From an uncultured Oxalobacteraceae bacterium (GTDB lineage: Bacteria; Pseudomonadota; Gammaproteobacteria; Burkholderiales; Burkholderiaceae): 38,874 nt of DNA. Both the position numbers and the translations under genes were made by a program. Shown in pieces: positions 8,888 to 17,085 of this stretch. A model generated the notes under the pieces. The model saw only the letters and a program-made list of their open reading frames with translations. It made no database searches and was not told the DNA's origin. Position 1 is the stretch's first letter. Every line of letters begins with the position of its first letter. The stretch spans positions 1-38,874 of the forward strand of contig CAMLIL010000053.1 of NCBI GenBank assembly GCA_946480015.1. Reading direction: 5' to 3'.

Positions 8888-9973
8888 CTACACGCGGTAT
8901 TCCGCGCCAGTGTCGTCAAACAGCCGCAATTGTTCGACCTGGACAGCCTCGCCCAGGCGCACGCCCAGGCCCAGCAGCCGTACCGGCATGGCGCGGCGCT
9001 GGAAGCCAGTTTCCATCAATTGTTCGTACAGCATCATCTGTGGCGCCTTACCCACGCATTCGACCGTGGTCTGCTGGAAGTCGGCAAATTTGATCTTCAC
9101 GAACAGCTTGTTGACCAGCTTTTCGGCGCCGCAGCGCTTGATGCGCCCCATCAGGCTGTCGTACAGCTCGGGCAGCAGCGCCAGGCAGGAAGCCAGATCG
9201 GGCACATCGGGCGTGTAGGTTTCCTCGGTGCTGACCGATTTGCGCTCGCGCGAGGTCGATACCGCGCGGTTGTCGATGCCGCGGCATAAATCGTGCAGGC
9301 GCGCGCCGAAGCGGCCGAAGTGGCGCTCCAGCTCGGTCAGCGGCCAGCCGCGCAGATCGCCGCAGGTCTGCGCGCCCAGGCTGTTGAGCTTGGCCGCGGT
9401 GACCTTGCCGACGCCGAACAGCTTTTTCACCGGCAAGGCCGCGACAAAAGCGTCGACTTCGCCTGGGCGCACCAGCCACAGCCCATCGGGCTTGTTCCAG
9501 TCGCTGGCGATCTTGGCGACAAACTTGTTGGGCGCCACGCCGGCCGAGGCGGTGATGCCCACGGTCTCGAAGATGCGCCGGCGGATTTCCTGGGCGATCA
9601 GGGTGGCGCTGCCTTTGCAGTGGGGCGAATCGGACACGTCCAGATAGGCTTCGTCGAGCGACAGCGGCTCCACCAGATCGGTATAGTCGTGATAGATCGC
9701 CAGGATCTGGCGCGAGGCGGCGCGATATTTGTCCATCGCCGGTGGAACGACCACCAGGTCCGGGCACAGCTTTAGCGCCTGCGCGGTCGCCATGGCCGAG
9801 TGGATGCCATAGCGGCGCGCTTCGTAATTGCAGGTGGCGACCACGCCACGCTGGTCGGGACGCCCGCCCACGGCCAGGGGTACCTCGCGCAAGGCAGGGT
9901 TATCGCGCATTTCGACCGAGGCGTAAAAGCAGTCGCAGTCGCAATGGATGATTTTTCGGGCAGGCGGGTTCAC
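8888..9973 (-). CDS. dinB: DNA polymerase IV (Y family)
   Basis: Error-prone translesion polymerase of the SOS response. The palm catalytic residues are in IIHCDCDCFYASVE and SLDEAYLDV, followed by helix-hairpin-helix FGVGKVTAAKL and the little-finger domain. The C-terminus has the beta-clamp peptide QLRLFDD. The frame is open further upstream to a TTG at 10027, but a perfect LexA box (9993-10008) and a matching promoter would then lie inside the gene. The GTG at 9973, giving 361 residues and a short leader, is therefore the more likely start; it is the only in-frame start codon between the box and the conserved N-terminus. Its Shine-Dalgarno is weak. rdgC follows 51 nt downstream. Confidence 0.94.
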   Translation of the reverse strand: MNPPARKIIHCDCDCFYASVEMRDNPALREVPLAVGGRPDQRGVVATCNYEARRYGIHSAMATAQALKLCPDLVVVPPAMDKYRAASRQILAIYHDYTDLVEPLSLDEAYLDVSDSPHCKGSATLIAQEIRRRIFETVGITASAGVAPNKFVAKIASDWNKPDGLWLVRPGEVDAFVAALPVKKLFGVGKVTAAKLNSLGAQTCGDLRGWPLTELERHFGRFGARLHDLCRGIDNRAVSTSRERKSVSTEETYTPDVPDLASCLALLPELYDSLMGRIKRCGAEKLVNKLFVKIKFADFQQTTVECVGKAPQMMLYEQLMETGFQRRAMPVRLLGLGVRLGEAVQVEQLRLFDDTGAEYRV

Positions 9974-9992
9974 TCGGCCACAAGCGGGAACA

Positions 9993-10008
9993 CTGTAATT
10001 GCATACAG
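9993..10008 (-). promoter_or_regulatory. LexA (SOS) box of dinB
   Basis: CTGT-N8-ACAG reads perfectly (minus strand CTGTATGCAATTACAG) with flanking TA and T, close to the enterobacterial consensus. It overlaps the candidate -10 of the dinB promoter and ends 20 nt before the proposed GTG start, the usual geometry for LexA repression. Confidence 0.9.
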
Positions 10009-10035
10009 TATTCCCGACATTGGGCAATCTGGCAA
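10007..10035 (-). promoter_or_regulatory. Candidate dinB promoter
   Basis: Minus-strand TTGCCA (10030-10035), a 17-nt spacer and AATACT (10007-10012). The -10 abuts the LexA box, so bound LexA would block RNA polymerase. The expected transcript start near 9998-10000 leaves about 25 nt before the GTG at 9973. Confidence 0.55.
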
Positions 10036-10050
10036 GGCTTACCGGCTCAC

Positions 10051-11862
10051 CTACCAGGTCAACTTCAGCGAGTACTTGCCGCTGGTGGCGCCGATACCGC
10101 CGCTGTAGTACACCACCCGCACATAGCGCGCCGCCGTGCCGGACCCGGTATTGGTGAGCGACGCCGAATCGCTCATGCCGCTACCGTTTTCGCTTCCGCC
10201 GAGCAAGGTGCCGGCGCTGTTGTAGATGTACAGGTCGTAGTCCGAGCTGGCATTCGGCGTGAGCGTCGCGCCCATGGTTCTGCCGGCCGGCAGCTGCACC
10301 ACGAAATAATCGGTATCGGCGCTTGAGCCCATGGCGGCGCTGACGATGGTGCCGGCCAGGCTGACCGCATTGGCCGTGCCGAGGGTGTTGTTGGCCTCGG
10401 CCTCGTTCAGGGTCGGCGTGAAGGTCGACCCGGTGGCGGCGTCGATCGCGGCAGAAGCGTCGACGATGCCGGCGCCGCAGCCGCTGCAGGCGGCCGGGAA
10501 CGGCCGCGCGCTCGACTTGAGCCTGGCCTCGACTTCGTCCGGAGTCAGGTTGGGATTTTTGGCCAGCATCAGCGCCACCACGCCGGCCACGTGCGGCGTG
10601 GCCATCGAGGTGCCTTGGTAGAAGGCGTAGGTGTCGGCGCCCGGCGCGCTGGTGCCGGCGTTCAGGGTCGACAGGATGCCGCCGCCGGCCACGCGCGCAT
10701 CGCCGCCGGGCGCGGCCACGTCGACCACGCTGCCGAAGTTCGAATAGTAGGCGCGCCCGCCGGAACGGTTGGTGGCCGCCACGGCGATCACGCCGCTGCA
10801 GTTGGCCGGGTTGGAGTTGCTGGCATCGGTGTTCTCGTTACCGGCCGCGACCACCACCACGGTGCCGCGCGAGCGTGCGCCATTGATGGCCGCCTGGGTG
10901 GTGGTGCCGCAGGCGCCGTCGCCGCCCAGCGACATGTTGATCACGCGCGCCTTGTTGGCGTTGGCCGGCACGCCGCTGATGGTGCCGCCCGAGGCCCAGG
11001 TGATGGCGTCGGCGATGTCGGAGGTGTAGCCGCCGCACTTGCCCAGCACGCGCACCGGAACGATCCTGGCTCCGTAGGCCACCCCGGCCACGCCGGTGCC
11101 GTTGTTGGTCGCCGCCGCAATGGTGCCGGCCACGTGGGTGCCGTGCCAGCTGGACGTGCGGTCCGCCGATGGCTGGCCATTGCCGCATTCGCCCGCCAGC
11201 ACCGCGTCGCCGGTATCCTTGGCGTCGCTGTCGCGGCCATTGCCGTCGTTGGCCATGGTGGCGCTGGTGATGAAGTCATAGCCGGCCAGGATCTGCCCGC
11301 TCAGGTCGATGTGCGGACGGTAGCCGGTATCGATCACGGCCACGTTGACGCCGGCGCCGGTCGACTTGTCCCATGCCGCGGGCAGGCGCATGCCGCCGGT
11401 GGTCTCGAAATAGTCCCACTGCTCGCTGTAGCGCGGATCGTTGGGAGCGAACAGCGGGTGCAGAATGCGGTCCGGTTCGGCGTATTCGACTGCCGGGTCG
11501 CGCCCGGCCAGGTCGGCGGCCAGGGCGGCCGCGTCGGCCAGGCTGACCTTGCGGTCCAGCTGCAGCACCTGCGCACCGGTACCGATGGTGTGCGACAGCT
11601 TCATCGACAGGCCGAACTGCTGGCCGGCGCGGGTGAGCGTGGCCAGGCGCTCGCGCACCATGGCCGGCACCCGCGCGGCGGCTTTGCCGGCCGGGACGGC
11701 GTCGCGGTATTTGACGATCAGGCGGTCGGTCTGGCCGCTGGCGGCGCTTTGCACCGCCTGGAAATCCGGCACGCCGGCCGCAGCGGCGGCACTGGCGCCA
11801 GCCAGGATCAGGGCGGCCCCCATGTTCAACAAAGTCGGTGTGATCGAATGTGTAGGTTTCAT
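10051..11862 (-). CDS. Secreted S8 family serine peptidase (subtilisin-like) with PPC domain
   Basis: Extracellular protease precursor of 603 residues. Residues 1-29 form a Sec signal peptide (LLNMGAALILAGASAAAAA). A propeptide (inhibitor I9-like, about 45-132) ends near the AVEYAEPD segment. The catalytic domain carries Asp178 (VAVIDTGY), His240 (SWHGTHVAG), the oxyanion Asn342 (AAGNE) and Ser419 (GTSMATPHVAG). A C-terminal pre-peptidase (PPC) beta-sandwich spans about 490-603 (DTDYFVVQLPAGRT..., DYDLYIYNSAGT). Cys pairs in the catalytic domain suggest disulfides. The gene is upstream of dinB on the same strand and seems unrelated to it. Its own upstream region is unusually hairpin-rich. The order is typical of secreted proteases of Massilia-like and Xanthomonas-like bacteria. 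Confidence 0.96.
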   Translation of the reverse strand: MKPTHSITPTLLNMGAALILAGASAAAAAGVPDFQAVQSAASGQTDRLIVKYRDAVPAGKAAARVPAMVRERLATLTRAGQQFGLSMKLSHTIGTGAQVLQLDRKVSLADAAALAADLAGRDPAVEYAEPDRILHPLFAPNDPRYSEQWDYFETTGGMRLPAAWDKSTGAGVNVAVIDTGYRPHIDLSGQILAGYDFITSATMANDGNGRDSDAKDTGDAVLAGECGNGQPSADRTSSWHGTHVAGTIAAATNNGTGVAGVAYGARIVPVRVLGKCGGYTSDIADAITWASGGTISGVPANANKARVINMSLGGDGACGTTTQAAINGARSRGTVVVVAAGNENTDASNSNPANCSGVIAVAATNRSGGRAYYSNFGSVVDVAAPGGDARVAGGGILSTLNAGTSAPGADTYAFYQGTSMATPHVAGVVALMLAKNPNLTPDEVEARLKSSARPFPAACSGCGAGIVDASAAIDAATGSTFTPTLNEAEANNTLGTANAVSLAGTIVSAAMGSSADTDYFVVQLPAGRTMGATLTPNASSDYDLYIYNSAGTLLGGSENGSGMSDSASLTNTGSGTAARYVRVVYYSGGIGATSGKYSLKLTW

Positions 11863-11901
11863 GTTGTTCCTTGTGTTTTCCGATAAGACTTATGGAGGCA
11901 T

Positions 11902-12052
11902 GGCGTCCTGCCTGGTAAGCAGGGCGCCGGCCACTGTGGCCGCCGCTGTCGTACAGCGCCGGTATGCTTTTACAAGCAAGCTGTTGCAGAGTACCGGGAA
12001 ACAAAAAAGCCCTATTCGCGTTTCCAATTGGATTCGGTTGTTTTGCAACAGC
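11902..12052 (-). other. Hairpin-rich leader upstream of the S8 protease gene
   Basis: Consecutive perfect or near-perfect stems: 11902-11928 (10 bp, one G-T pair), 11929-11941 (5 bp), 11944-11958 (6 bp) and 11965-11978 (5 bp). Upstream of them in the transcript are nested arms 11980-11988/12044-12052 (9 bp) and 11997-12002/12020-12025 (6 bp). If transcribed, they lie 40-190 nt before the protease start. No known riboswitch consensus was recognised, so this is only a candidate structured leader. Confidence 0.35.
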
Positions 12053-12248
12053 CCCCGGCAGGCTTCCCGTATTTCCGTGAAAAATTCGGCCTTTGTTCCG
12101 GGCGAAGAAATAATCGTTGTAGATTGAAAGGAAATACCTGTTGACTGTTTCGCCACACGCCCCCGGATTGAAGTGCCGCATGCGCGACAGGAACCCGCCG
12201 GTAGCGGCGAGCTCGCCGGCAGGGTGGCACATATTTTCGGAAAACCCC

Positions 12249-12278
12249 TTGCGCAGTCCAGAAGGAGTACGCTATGAT
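12249..12278 (+). promoter_or_regulatory. Candidate promoter of the tRNA-Val/tRNA-Asp unit
   Basis: TTGCGC (12249-12254), an 18-nt spacer and TATGAT (12273-12278), about 57 nt upstream of the mature tRNA-Val 5' end. Position and strand fit a short tRNA operon. Confidence 0.55.
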
Positions 12279-12334
12279 TCGGCCTCTTCAAGACGTGGTG
12301 ACAAACGTCTGATGCGATTCACAGTGAAGTGTGC

Positions 12335-12410
12335 GGGCGCTTAGCTCAGTTGGTAGAGCGGAGCCCTTACAAGGCTTAGGTCGGGAGTTCGAGCCTCTCA
12401 GCGCCCACCA
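12335..12410 (+). tRNA. tRNA-Val (anticodon TAC)
   Basis: A 76-nt cloverleaf with encoded CCA. Acceptor GGGCGCT pairs with AGCGCCC; D arm GCTC/GAGC; anticodon stem GAGCC/GGCTT around loop CTTACAA, giving anticodon TAC; T arm GGGAG/CTCTC with TTCGAGC loop. The first anticodon pair is G-T. Confidence 0.97.
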
Positions 12411-12479
12411 AACTTCGAATCGCATATGATCAGCAGCACCGATCACAGCTTGTCCGCGTGAAAGCGCGGATAGCAAAAC

Positions 12480-12556
12480 GGAGTGGTAGTTCAGTTGGTT
12501 AGAATACCGGCCTGTCACGTCGGGGGTCGCGGGTTCGAGTCCCGTCCGCTCCGCCA
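12480..12556 (+). tRNA. tRNA-Asp (anticodon GTC)
   Basis: A 77-nt cloverleaf with encoded CCA. Acceptor GGAGTGG pairs with CCGCTCC through one G-T wobble at position 5; anticodon loop CTGTCAC gives GTC; T loop TTCGAGT. It follows tRNA-Val by 69 nt and precedes a strong terminator, so both are probably one transcript. Confidence 0.97.
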
Positions 12557-12566
12557 GCATAAAAAG

Positions 12567-12593
12567 AAAGGCCCGATTCGTCGGGCCTTTTTT
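12567..12593. terminator. Intrinsic terminator after the tRNA genes
   Basis: Perfect 10-bp stem (12567-12576/12581-12590, AAAGGCCCGA/TCGGGCCTTT) with a TTCG tetraloop and a run of T. On the minus strand it is followed by CTTTCTTTTT, so it can also end the convergent diguanylate cyclase transcript, whose stop is at 12598. Confidence 0.93.
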
Positions 12594-12597
12594 CATT

Positions 12598-13764
12598 TCA
12601 TCGTTCGCCTTGCGCCGCGCGGCGCCTGACCAGACTGACTTCGACGCGGTTGCGTCCGGCACTCTTGGCGGTGTACAGCGCATGATCGGCACGCGCCAGC
12701 GCGGTATTGATATGCTCGGCCGCGTCGACCATCACCACCCCGATACTGACCGTCAGCACCACCGTCTGGCCTTCGACCGTGAGCGGCGCGCTTTCGACCG
12801 CCGCGCGCAGGCGTTCCGCGGCCTGCATGGCGCCCACCAGGTCGGTGGCCGGCAGCAGCAGCGCGAATTCCTCGCCGCCCAGGCGGCCCAGGATATCCTG
12901 TTCGCGCAAGGTGGCCTGCGCGGTCCGGGCGAAAACGCGCAGGGCTTCGTCGCCGGCGGCGTGGCCGTAGCGATCGTTCAGGCGCTTGAAATAATCGATA
13001 TCGAGCATCAGCATCGCCACCGACTGTTTCTGGCGCAGCGCCACCAGGCGCGCGCGCTCGGTCTGCTCGAAAAAGGCGCGCCGGTTGACCATCCCGGTGA
13101 GGCTGTCGATGGTGGCCAGCCGGGCCAGCTTGGCATCGTCCTTTTCCTTGCACAGCAGGAGAAAACCGAAGCTGTTGACGATCATTAGCAGGTAAGCGCT
13201 CAGATAGGTCAGCGTGAGCACCGCCGGCGCCGGCAGCCATGCACTGCCTCCGCCCATGCCGGCGTAGGCATGCAGGGCCATGGCGGCGAAGAACATCAGA
13301 TCGTTGGCGCCGACGATGCGCTGCAGCACCGAGGCCCCGGGGGAGCGCAGCAACAGCGAGGCGCGGGTGGCCGTCAGCACTGCGAACAGGGCCGAAACCA
13401 TGGCGTTGACGAGGCGCGGCTCGACGCCATACAGGCAGGCGCCGAAGTACACCAGCAGCGCCAGCGCACAGGCCGGGTACAATAGGCGGCGCCAGCGGCG
13501 GCAGCCAAAGAAACTGATGTAGGCCGACACTTCAGTCATCACGCCCAGCACCAGCACGGCGGTGGCGGTAGCCGCCGACCAGGCCAAGGCGCCGGCCGGT
13601 TCCGCCCAGGCAAGGAAGTGCGCCCCGCCCTGGACCAGCTTGGCCAGGCGCCACAGGCGCAAGGCGGCGTTGTCGGCGCCGCTGCGGGCGTAGCCACCCA
13701 TGACGATGGCAAAGCCGAGGTTGCCGATGGCGAGCATCAGCATAAACGTCCGAACGTCGATCAC
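12598..13764 (-). CDS. Membrane-bound diguanylate cyclase (GGDEF)
   Basis: Makes cyclic di-GMP from two GTP at the inner membrane. The 388-residue protein has an N-terminal part of about 205 residues with six or more hydrophobic segments (for example MLMLAIGNLGFAIVMGGY and LTYLSAYLLMIVNSFGFLLL). The GGDEF domain that follows includes DSLTGMVNRRAF, DIDYFKRLNDRYGH and the active-site GGEEF at 296-300. An inhibitory RxxD site (REQD, 287-290) sits five residues before it, so product inhibition is expected. The frame can be extended to 13812, but the GTG at 13764 has a GAGG 6 nt upstream and gives the usual start MIDVRTF. The gene is alone and convergent with the tRNA genes. No periplasmic ligand domain of known type was recognised. 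Confidence 0.94.
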   Translation of the reverse strand: MIDVRTFMLMLAIGNLGFAIVMGGYARSGADNAALRLWRLAKLVQGGAHFLAWAEPAGALAWSAATATAVLVLGVMTEVSAYISFFGCRRWRRLLYPACALALLVYFGACLYGVEPRLVNAMVSALFAVLTATRASLLLRSPGASVLQRIVGANDLMFFAAMALHAYAGMGGGSAWLPAPAVLTLTYLSAYLLMIVNSFGFLLLCKEKDDAKLARLATIDSLTGMVNRRAFFEQTERARLVALRQKQSVAMLMLDIDYFKRLNDRYGHAAGDEALRVFARTAQATLREQDILGRLGGEEFALLLPATDLVGAMQAAERLRAAVESAPLTVEGQTVVLTVSIGVVMVDAAEHINTALARADHALYTAKSAGRNRVEVSLVRRRAAQGER

Positions 13765-14015
13765 ACAAAACCTCGTGGGTGGCACAGCGCGACCGGAGCG
13801 TGGGTTGGGCAATCCGGCCTCAATTATTCTTGGGTGCTGTCGTTACCAAAGGTGGGTAAATAGATTCCCTTTGACAACTACTATTTCCACAAGGAATTAA
13901 TTGTACATGAAAAAAGCGCGGGCGGTTTTTTCTCGCGATAACGCAATTGCCGATATGCCATCCCCCAGTCCGATAGCGGATAATCGAGGGCAATGCCCTC
14001 CAGGAGTTCAACTCG

Positions 14016-14495
14016 ATGTTTGGTTTTCTTAAGCCGCCGCCGCTGTCCCCGCGCTTGCACCGTCTCAAGAATTCGGCCCTGTTCGGTTCGCTGACCCCGC
14101 TCGAACTCAAGATTGTCGACGGCCTGATGCACGAGCGCCGCTACCTGAGCGAGGAAATCATTTTCGACGAAGGCGAAGAAGGCCAGGCGCTGTACGTGAT
14201 CATGTCCGGCCGGGTGGCGATCCGCCGCGCCGCGCCGAACGGCTACCAGATCGTCACCGACCTGGAACCGGGCAGCATCTTCGGCGACCTCGCCCTGCTC
14301 GACAACACCCCGCGCAATGCCCAGGCGCGCGCGCTCGACAACTGCGAGCTGGCGGTGTTCTTCCGCGCCGACTTCATGGGGCTGATGGAAACGGACGCCG
14401 TGATCGGCTACAAGATCTCGCTGGCGCTGGCGCGCCTGATGAGCCAGCGCCTGCGCGACTGGATGGCCGGCAGCGCGCCGGTGGAAGCGCCATGA
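14016..14495 (+). CDS. Cyclic nucleotide-binding domain protein
   Basis: A 159-residue protein made almost entirely of one cNMP-binding (CAP_ED) domain: the entry FGSLTPLELKIVDGLMHERRYLSEEIIFDEGEEGQALYVIMSGRV, the phosphate cassette region GSIFGDLALLDNTPRNAQARAL, then a C-terminal helix. The canonical FGExaLl..xxRxAt pattern is present as FGDLALLDNTPRNAQA, so ligand binding is plausible but a Glu is replaced by Asp. No DNA-binding helix-turn-helix follows, so it is not a Crp-type regulator. An AGGAG lies about 10 nt before the ATG. The stop overlaps the start of the AI-2E permease gene by 4 nt (ATGA), indicating translational coupling and a likely functional link, perhaps gating of the permease. 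Confidence 0.9.
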   Translation: MFGFLKPPPLSPRLHRLKNSALFGSLTPLELKIVDGLMHERRYLSEEIIFDEGEEGQALYVIMSGRVAIRRAAPNGYQIVTDLEPGSIFGDLALLDNTPRNAQARALDNCELAVFFRADFMGLMETDAVIGYKISLALARLMSQRLRDWMAGSAPVEAP

Positions 14496-15649
14496 GCAAG
14501 CTGCCGCCGCCCTGGCGCACCACCTGGAGCGAAGACCAGCGCGCCGGGCCGGTGGTCTGGCTCGGCATCATCGGCGTCACCTGCCTGCTGCTGGTGGTGC
14601 TCGAACACACCCTGTTCCTGACCGTGCCCTTCATCTTCGGCACGGTGCTGTACTACATCCTGCTGGCCCCCATGCAGCGCCTGATCCGCGCCGGCGTCGG
14701 CCAGGACCTGGCCGCGCTCAGCGTCGGCGTGATGTTCTTCTGCGCGGTGGCGCTGGTGCTGGCCGCGCTGTCGTCCTTCATCGCCGTGCCCGACCAGCCC
14801 TGGCGCATCGTGCTGGGCCACTACATCGAAGGCGGGCTGCGTTTCGTGCGCCACACGCTCACCCTGCTGGAGCAGAAATCGTCCCTGTTCGACCAGATGA
14901 ACGTGACCGCGCTGGTGAACAAGCGCTTCAAGCTGTTCACCGACACCTTCGCGCAAAAATACCTGTACGGGATTCTCGTGACGGTGTTGAGCTGGCTGCC
15001 CTCGCTGCTGCTGGCGCCCTTCCTCACCTACTTCTTCCTGCGCGACGGCGCCCGCTTCAAGATGTTCCTGGCGCGCGGCGTGCCCAACGCCTTCTTCGAA
15101 CGCGCCCTGTTCCTGATGCACCTGGTCGACCAGACCGCGCGCCGCTATTTCGAAGGCTTGCTCAAGCTGACCGTAATCGACACGGTGGTGCTGGCGCTGG
15201 GCCTGTGGGCCATCGGCGTGGGCGCGCCGCTGCTGCTCGGCTTCGTCTCGGCCGTGCTGGCGTGGATTCCCTTCGTCGGCTCGGTGGCCGGCTGCATCAT
15301 GGTGGTGATGGTGGCCACCACCGACGCCCCGTCCAATCCCCTGATCGGCTACGGCGCCATCGGCGTGTTCGTGGCCGTGCGCCTGCTCGACGACTTCGTG
15401 TTCATGCCGATGACCCTGGGCCGCAGCCTGAAGATCCATCCCCTGATGACGGTACTGATGATCTTCATCGGCGGCGCGCTGGCCGGGGTGGCCGGGCTGA
15501 TGCTGGTGCTGCCCTTGCTGGGCGTGGTGATGGTCATCGGCGAAACCATGGGCCGCCTGATCACCAGTCCGCGCCTGCAGGCACGCCATCGCAATGCCAT
15601 CGCGCTAAGGGCGCGCCAGGCCAGCGCGGACCTGAATTCGTCGTCCTAG
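14492..15649 (+). CDS. AI-2E family transporter (YdiK/PerM-like permease)
   Basis: Integral inner-membrane protein of 385 residues, the normal length for the AI-2E exporter/PerM family. Two N-terminal hydrophobic pairs (VVWLGIIGVTCLLLVVLEHTLFL, LAALSVGVMFFCAVALVLAAL) precede a cytoplasmic or periplasmic linker, then several C-terminal segments. The family core GFVSAVLAWIPFVGSVAG and the DDFVFMPMTLGRSLKIHPLM stretch are clear. Family members have been proposed to export autoinducer-2 or other solutes, but the substrate cannot be inferred. It overlaps the cNMP-binding gene by 4 nt, and its TAG shares three bases with the convergent stop of the next gene. Confidence 0.93.
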   Translation: MSKLPPPWRTTWSEDQRAGPVVWLGIIGVTCLLLVVLEHTLFLTVPFIFGTVLYYILLAPMQRLIRAGVGQDLAALSVGVMFFCAVALVLAALSSFIAVPDQPWRIVLGHYIEGGLRFVRHTLTLLEQKSSLFDQMNVTALVNKRFKLFTDTFAQKYLYGILVTVLSWLPSLLLAPFLTYFFLRDGARFKMFLARGVPNAFFERALFLMHLVDQTARRYFEGLLKLTVIDTVVLALGLWAIGVGAPLLLGFVSAVLAWIPFVGSVAGCIMVVMVATTDAPSNPLIGYGAIGVFVAVRLLDDFVFMPMTLGRSLKIHPLMTVLMIFIGGALAGVAGLMLVLPLLGVVMVIGETMGRLITSPRLQARHRNAIALRARQASADLNSSS

Positions 15650-17085
15650 CGCGTCAGCACCATCGAAAAGAACAAGCGGGTCGGGCCATTGGAGAGCTTG
15701 AAGAAGATCTTGTTGCGGCCCTTGTTGAAGTGCAGGATGCGCTTGCCCTCGTTGCGGTTGTAGTCGCTCACGTAAGTGTTGTCGGTGTCGTAGATGGTGT
15801 TCCAGAACCACTGCTTGTTGACGTTCCCGCCCTTCCACACCAGCCGGTCGTTCAGGTACACCTGGGCGTCGTCGTCGGCGCCGATCCATGCGGTCAGGTC
15901 GCTGGCCTGGTCCATGAACACTTCGGTGTAGCCGTAGTAGACCGAGTCCTCGGCCGGATCGGGAGGAACCAGCGGATAGCTTTGCGCGGTCACGTAGCGC
16001 CACTTGAGCAGGCGCTTGTCCTTGCCGTAGTAAACCGCGTCGAGCAGCACCGCCTTCTCGGGCGGATAGGCGGGATTGTCGAACAGGCCACCCTCATGGC
16101 GGCCGGCGAATGGTCCGATGATGTACCAGCTGTTCAGATACACGCGGTTGGCAAACTGGCCGCCCGCGCCGATCATGCGTCCGCTTCCCTTTACCATGCT
16201 ACCGGCATCGACCGGTGGAATCTGGCCGATGCCGTGGTCGAAAAAGTCCGTGCCAGGACCCCGGTAGCTCTTCGTTTCCACCTGTTCGATCCGGTCGCCG
16301 GCGCCGATGAAGTCGGCGATCTGGGCACGCACCGGCGCACTCGATTGCCCGCCCCGGCCCCGGCTCCCTGGCTGGCCCACGCCGGTTCCACCAGTCCCCT
16401 CCGAACCTTGCAGGCCAGGCGTATCGGAAGCGACACCGTGTGCGCCCTCGACCGGCACGCCCTGCTCCCTGGCGTCGAGCTTCTGCTGGCGCTTGACCAG
16501 CGTCGCACGCGCCTTGGCTTCGAGCGCGGCAATTTCGTTGGCGGCCATGTCCGCCGTGGCCGGGGCCCCTTCAGGCACGGTGGCCGCTGACGGCTCCGGC
16601 ACGGCGGCCGCCGCCTGCGCAGGCGTGCTTGCCGGTGGCGGCGCTTCCTCGGCTGGTGGTTTGGGCACGCCGGTCAGCTTGGCCAGCTCCTCGGCCTGGA
16701 TGTCCTTATCGAGCGCGTCGATGGCCTTGGACAGCTCGCGCGCCTGCTCCAGCATTTGCTGGGGGGTCTCCGCCGGCGCTTCGGGGGCCGGACTCGGCTC
16801 GGGCGTGGTGTCGGCGCGGTCGGCCGATTTCTCCAGCAGCTGCTTGATGGTCTGCAGATCCTGCACGCGCTTGGCCATGCTGGCCTGGTTGGTCGCGCGC
16901 AGGCTGGATGCGACTTCGGCCTCCTGCTGGCGCAGTTCCATCTGATAGCTGCCGAAGTAGTACAGCAGCGCCAGCAGCACGGCATGCGCGGCCACGGAAA
17001 GCGACAGGTAAGGCCGGCGTGCGACCTGGGTGGCTGCTGCCACGATCAGAAGCAGCAGCGGAGAACGGCGCTCTTCCAGATTCAT
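15646..17085 (-). CDS. Membrane-anchored ExbBD-partner protein with a PA14-like C-terminal domain
   Basis: A 479-residue protein I do not recognise as a named family. Topology resembles TonB: a short cytosolic start, one membrane segment at about 26-44 (YLSLSVAAHAVLLALLYYFG), a coiled-coil stretch at 48-90, a Pro/Ala-rich periplasmic linker at 93-180, a second helix at 182-207 and a Gly-rich stretch at 223-247. Instead of a TonB C-terminus there is a domain at about 312-479 with NSWYIIGPF, DLTAWIGADDDAQVYLNDRLVW and a closing NKIFFKLSNGPTRLFFSMVL. This resembles PA14/galactose-binding-type beta-sandwiches. The ATG at 17085 overlaps the exbD stop as ATGA; the longer frame to 17130 is less likely. 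It is the last gene of the exbB-exbD operon, so it is probably the load driven by that motor. Confidence 0.82.
   Translation of the reverse strand: MNLEERRSPLLLLIVAAATQVARRPYLSLSVAAHAVLLALLYYFGSYQMELRQQEAEVASSLRATNQASMAKRVQDLQTIKQLLEKSADRADTTPEPSPAPEAPAETPQQMLEQARELSKAIDALDKDIQAEELAKLTGVPKPPAEEAPPPASTPAQAAAAVPEPSAATVPEGAPATADMAANEIAALEAKARATLVKRQQKLDAREQGVPVEGAHGVASDTPGLQGSEGTGGTGVGQPGSRGRGGQSSAPVRAQIADFIGAGDRIEQVETKSYRGPGTDFFDHGIGQIPPVDAGSMVKGSGRMIGAGGQFANRVYLNSWYIIGPFAGRHEGGLFDNPAYPPEKAVLLDAVYYGKDKRLLKWRYVTAQSYPLVPPDPAEDSVYYGYTEVFMDQASDLTAWIGADDDAQVYLNDRLVWKGGNVNKQWFWNTIYDTDNTYVSDYNRNEGKRILHFNKGRNKIFFKLSNGPTRLFFSMVLTR

Larger units (their letters stand above)
11863..12334. other. Intergenic region between the S8 protease and the tRNA-Val gene
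   Basis: A 472-nt gap with no credible protein gene. The left part (11902-12052) carries a string of hairpins that would lie in the 5' region of the protease transcript. The right part contains a good plus-strand promoter for the tRNA genes at 12249-12278. No further element is recognised between 12053 and 12248. Confidence 0.6.

Noticed and set aside
7889..9289. A 466-residue open frame on the plus strand across the asparaginase end, rdgC and dinB
   Set aside because: Antisense to two conserved genes; its first residues only read the hairpin repeat.
12039..12052. GCTGTTGCAAAACA, shared with 19852-19865, similar to IS6-type ends
   Set aside because: No transposase, no paired ends at element distance and no target duplication; it is too short to support a mobile element.
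13911..13935. A-run, GC-rich stretch and T-run resembling a terminator before the cNMP-binding gene
   Set aside because: The arms pair poorly beyond the A/T runs; no stable GC stem can be drawn.
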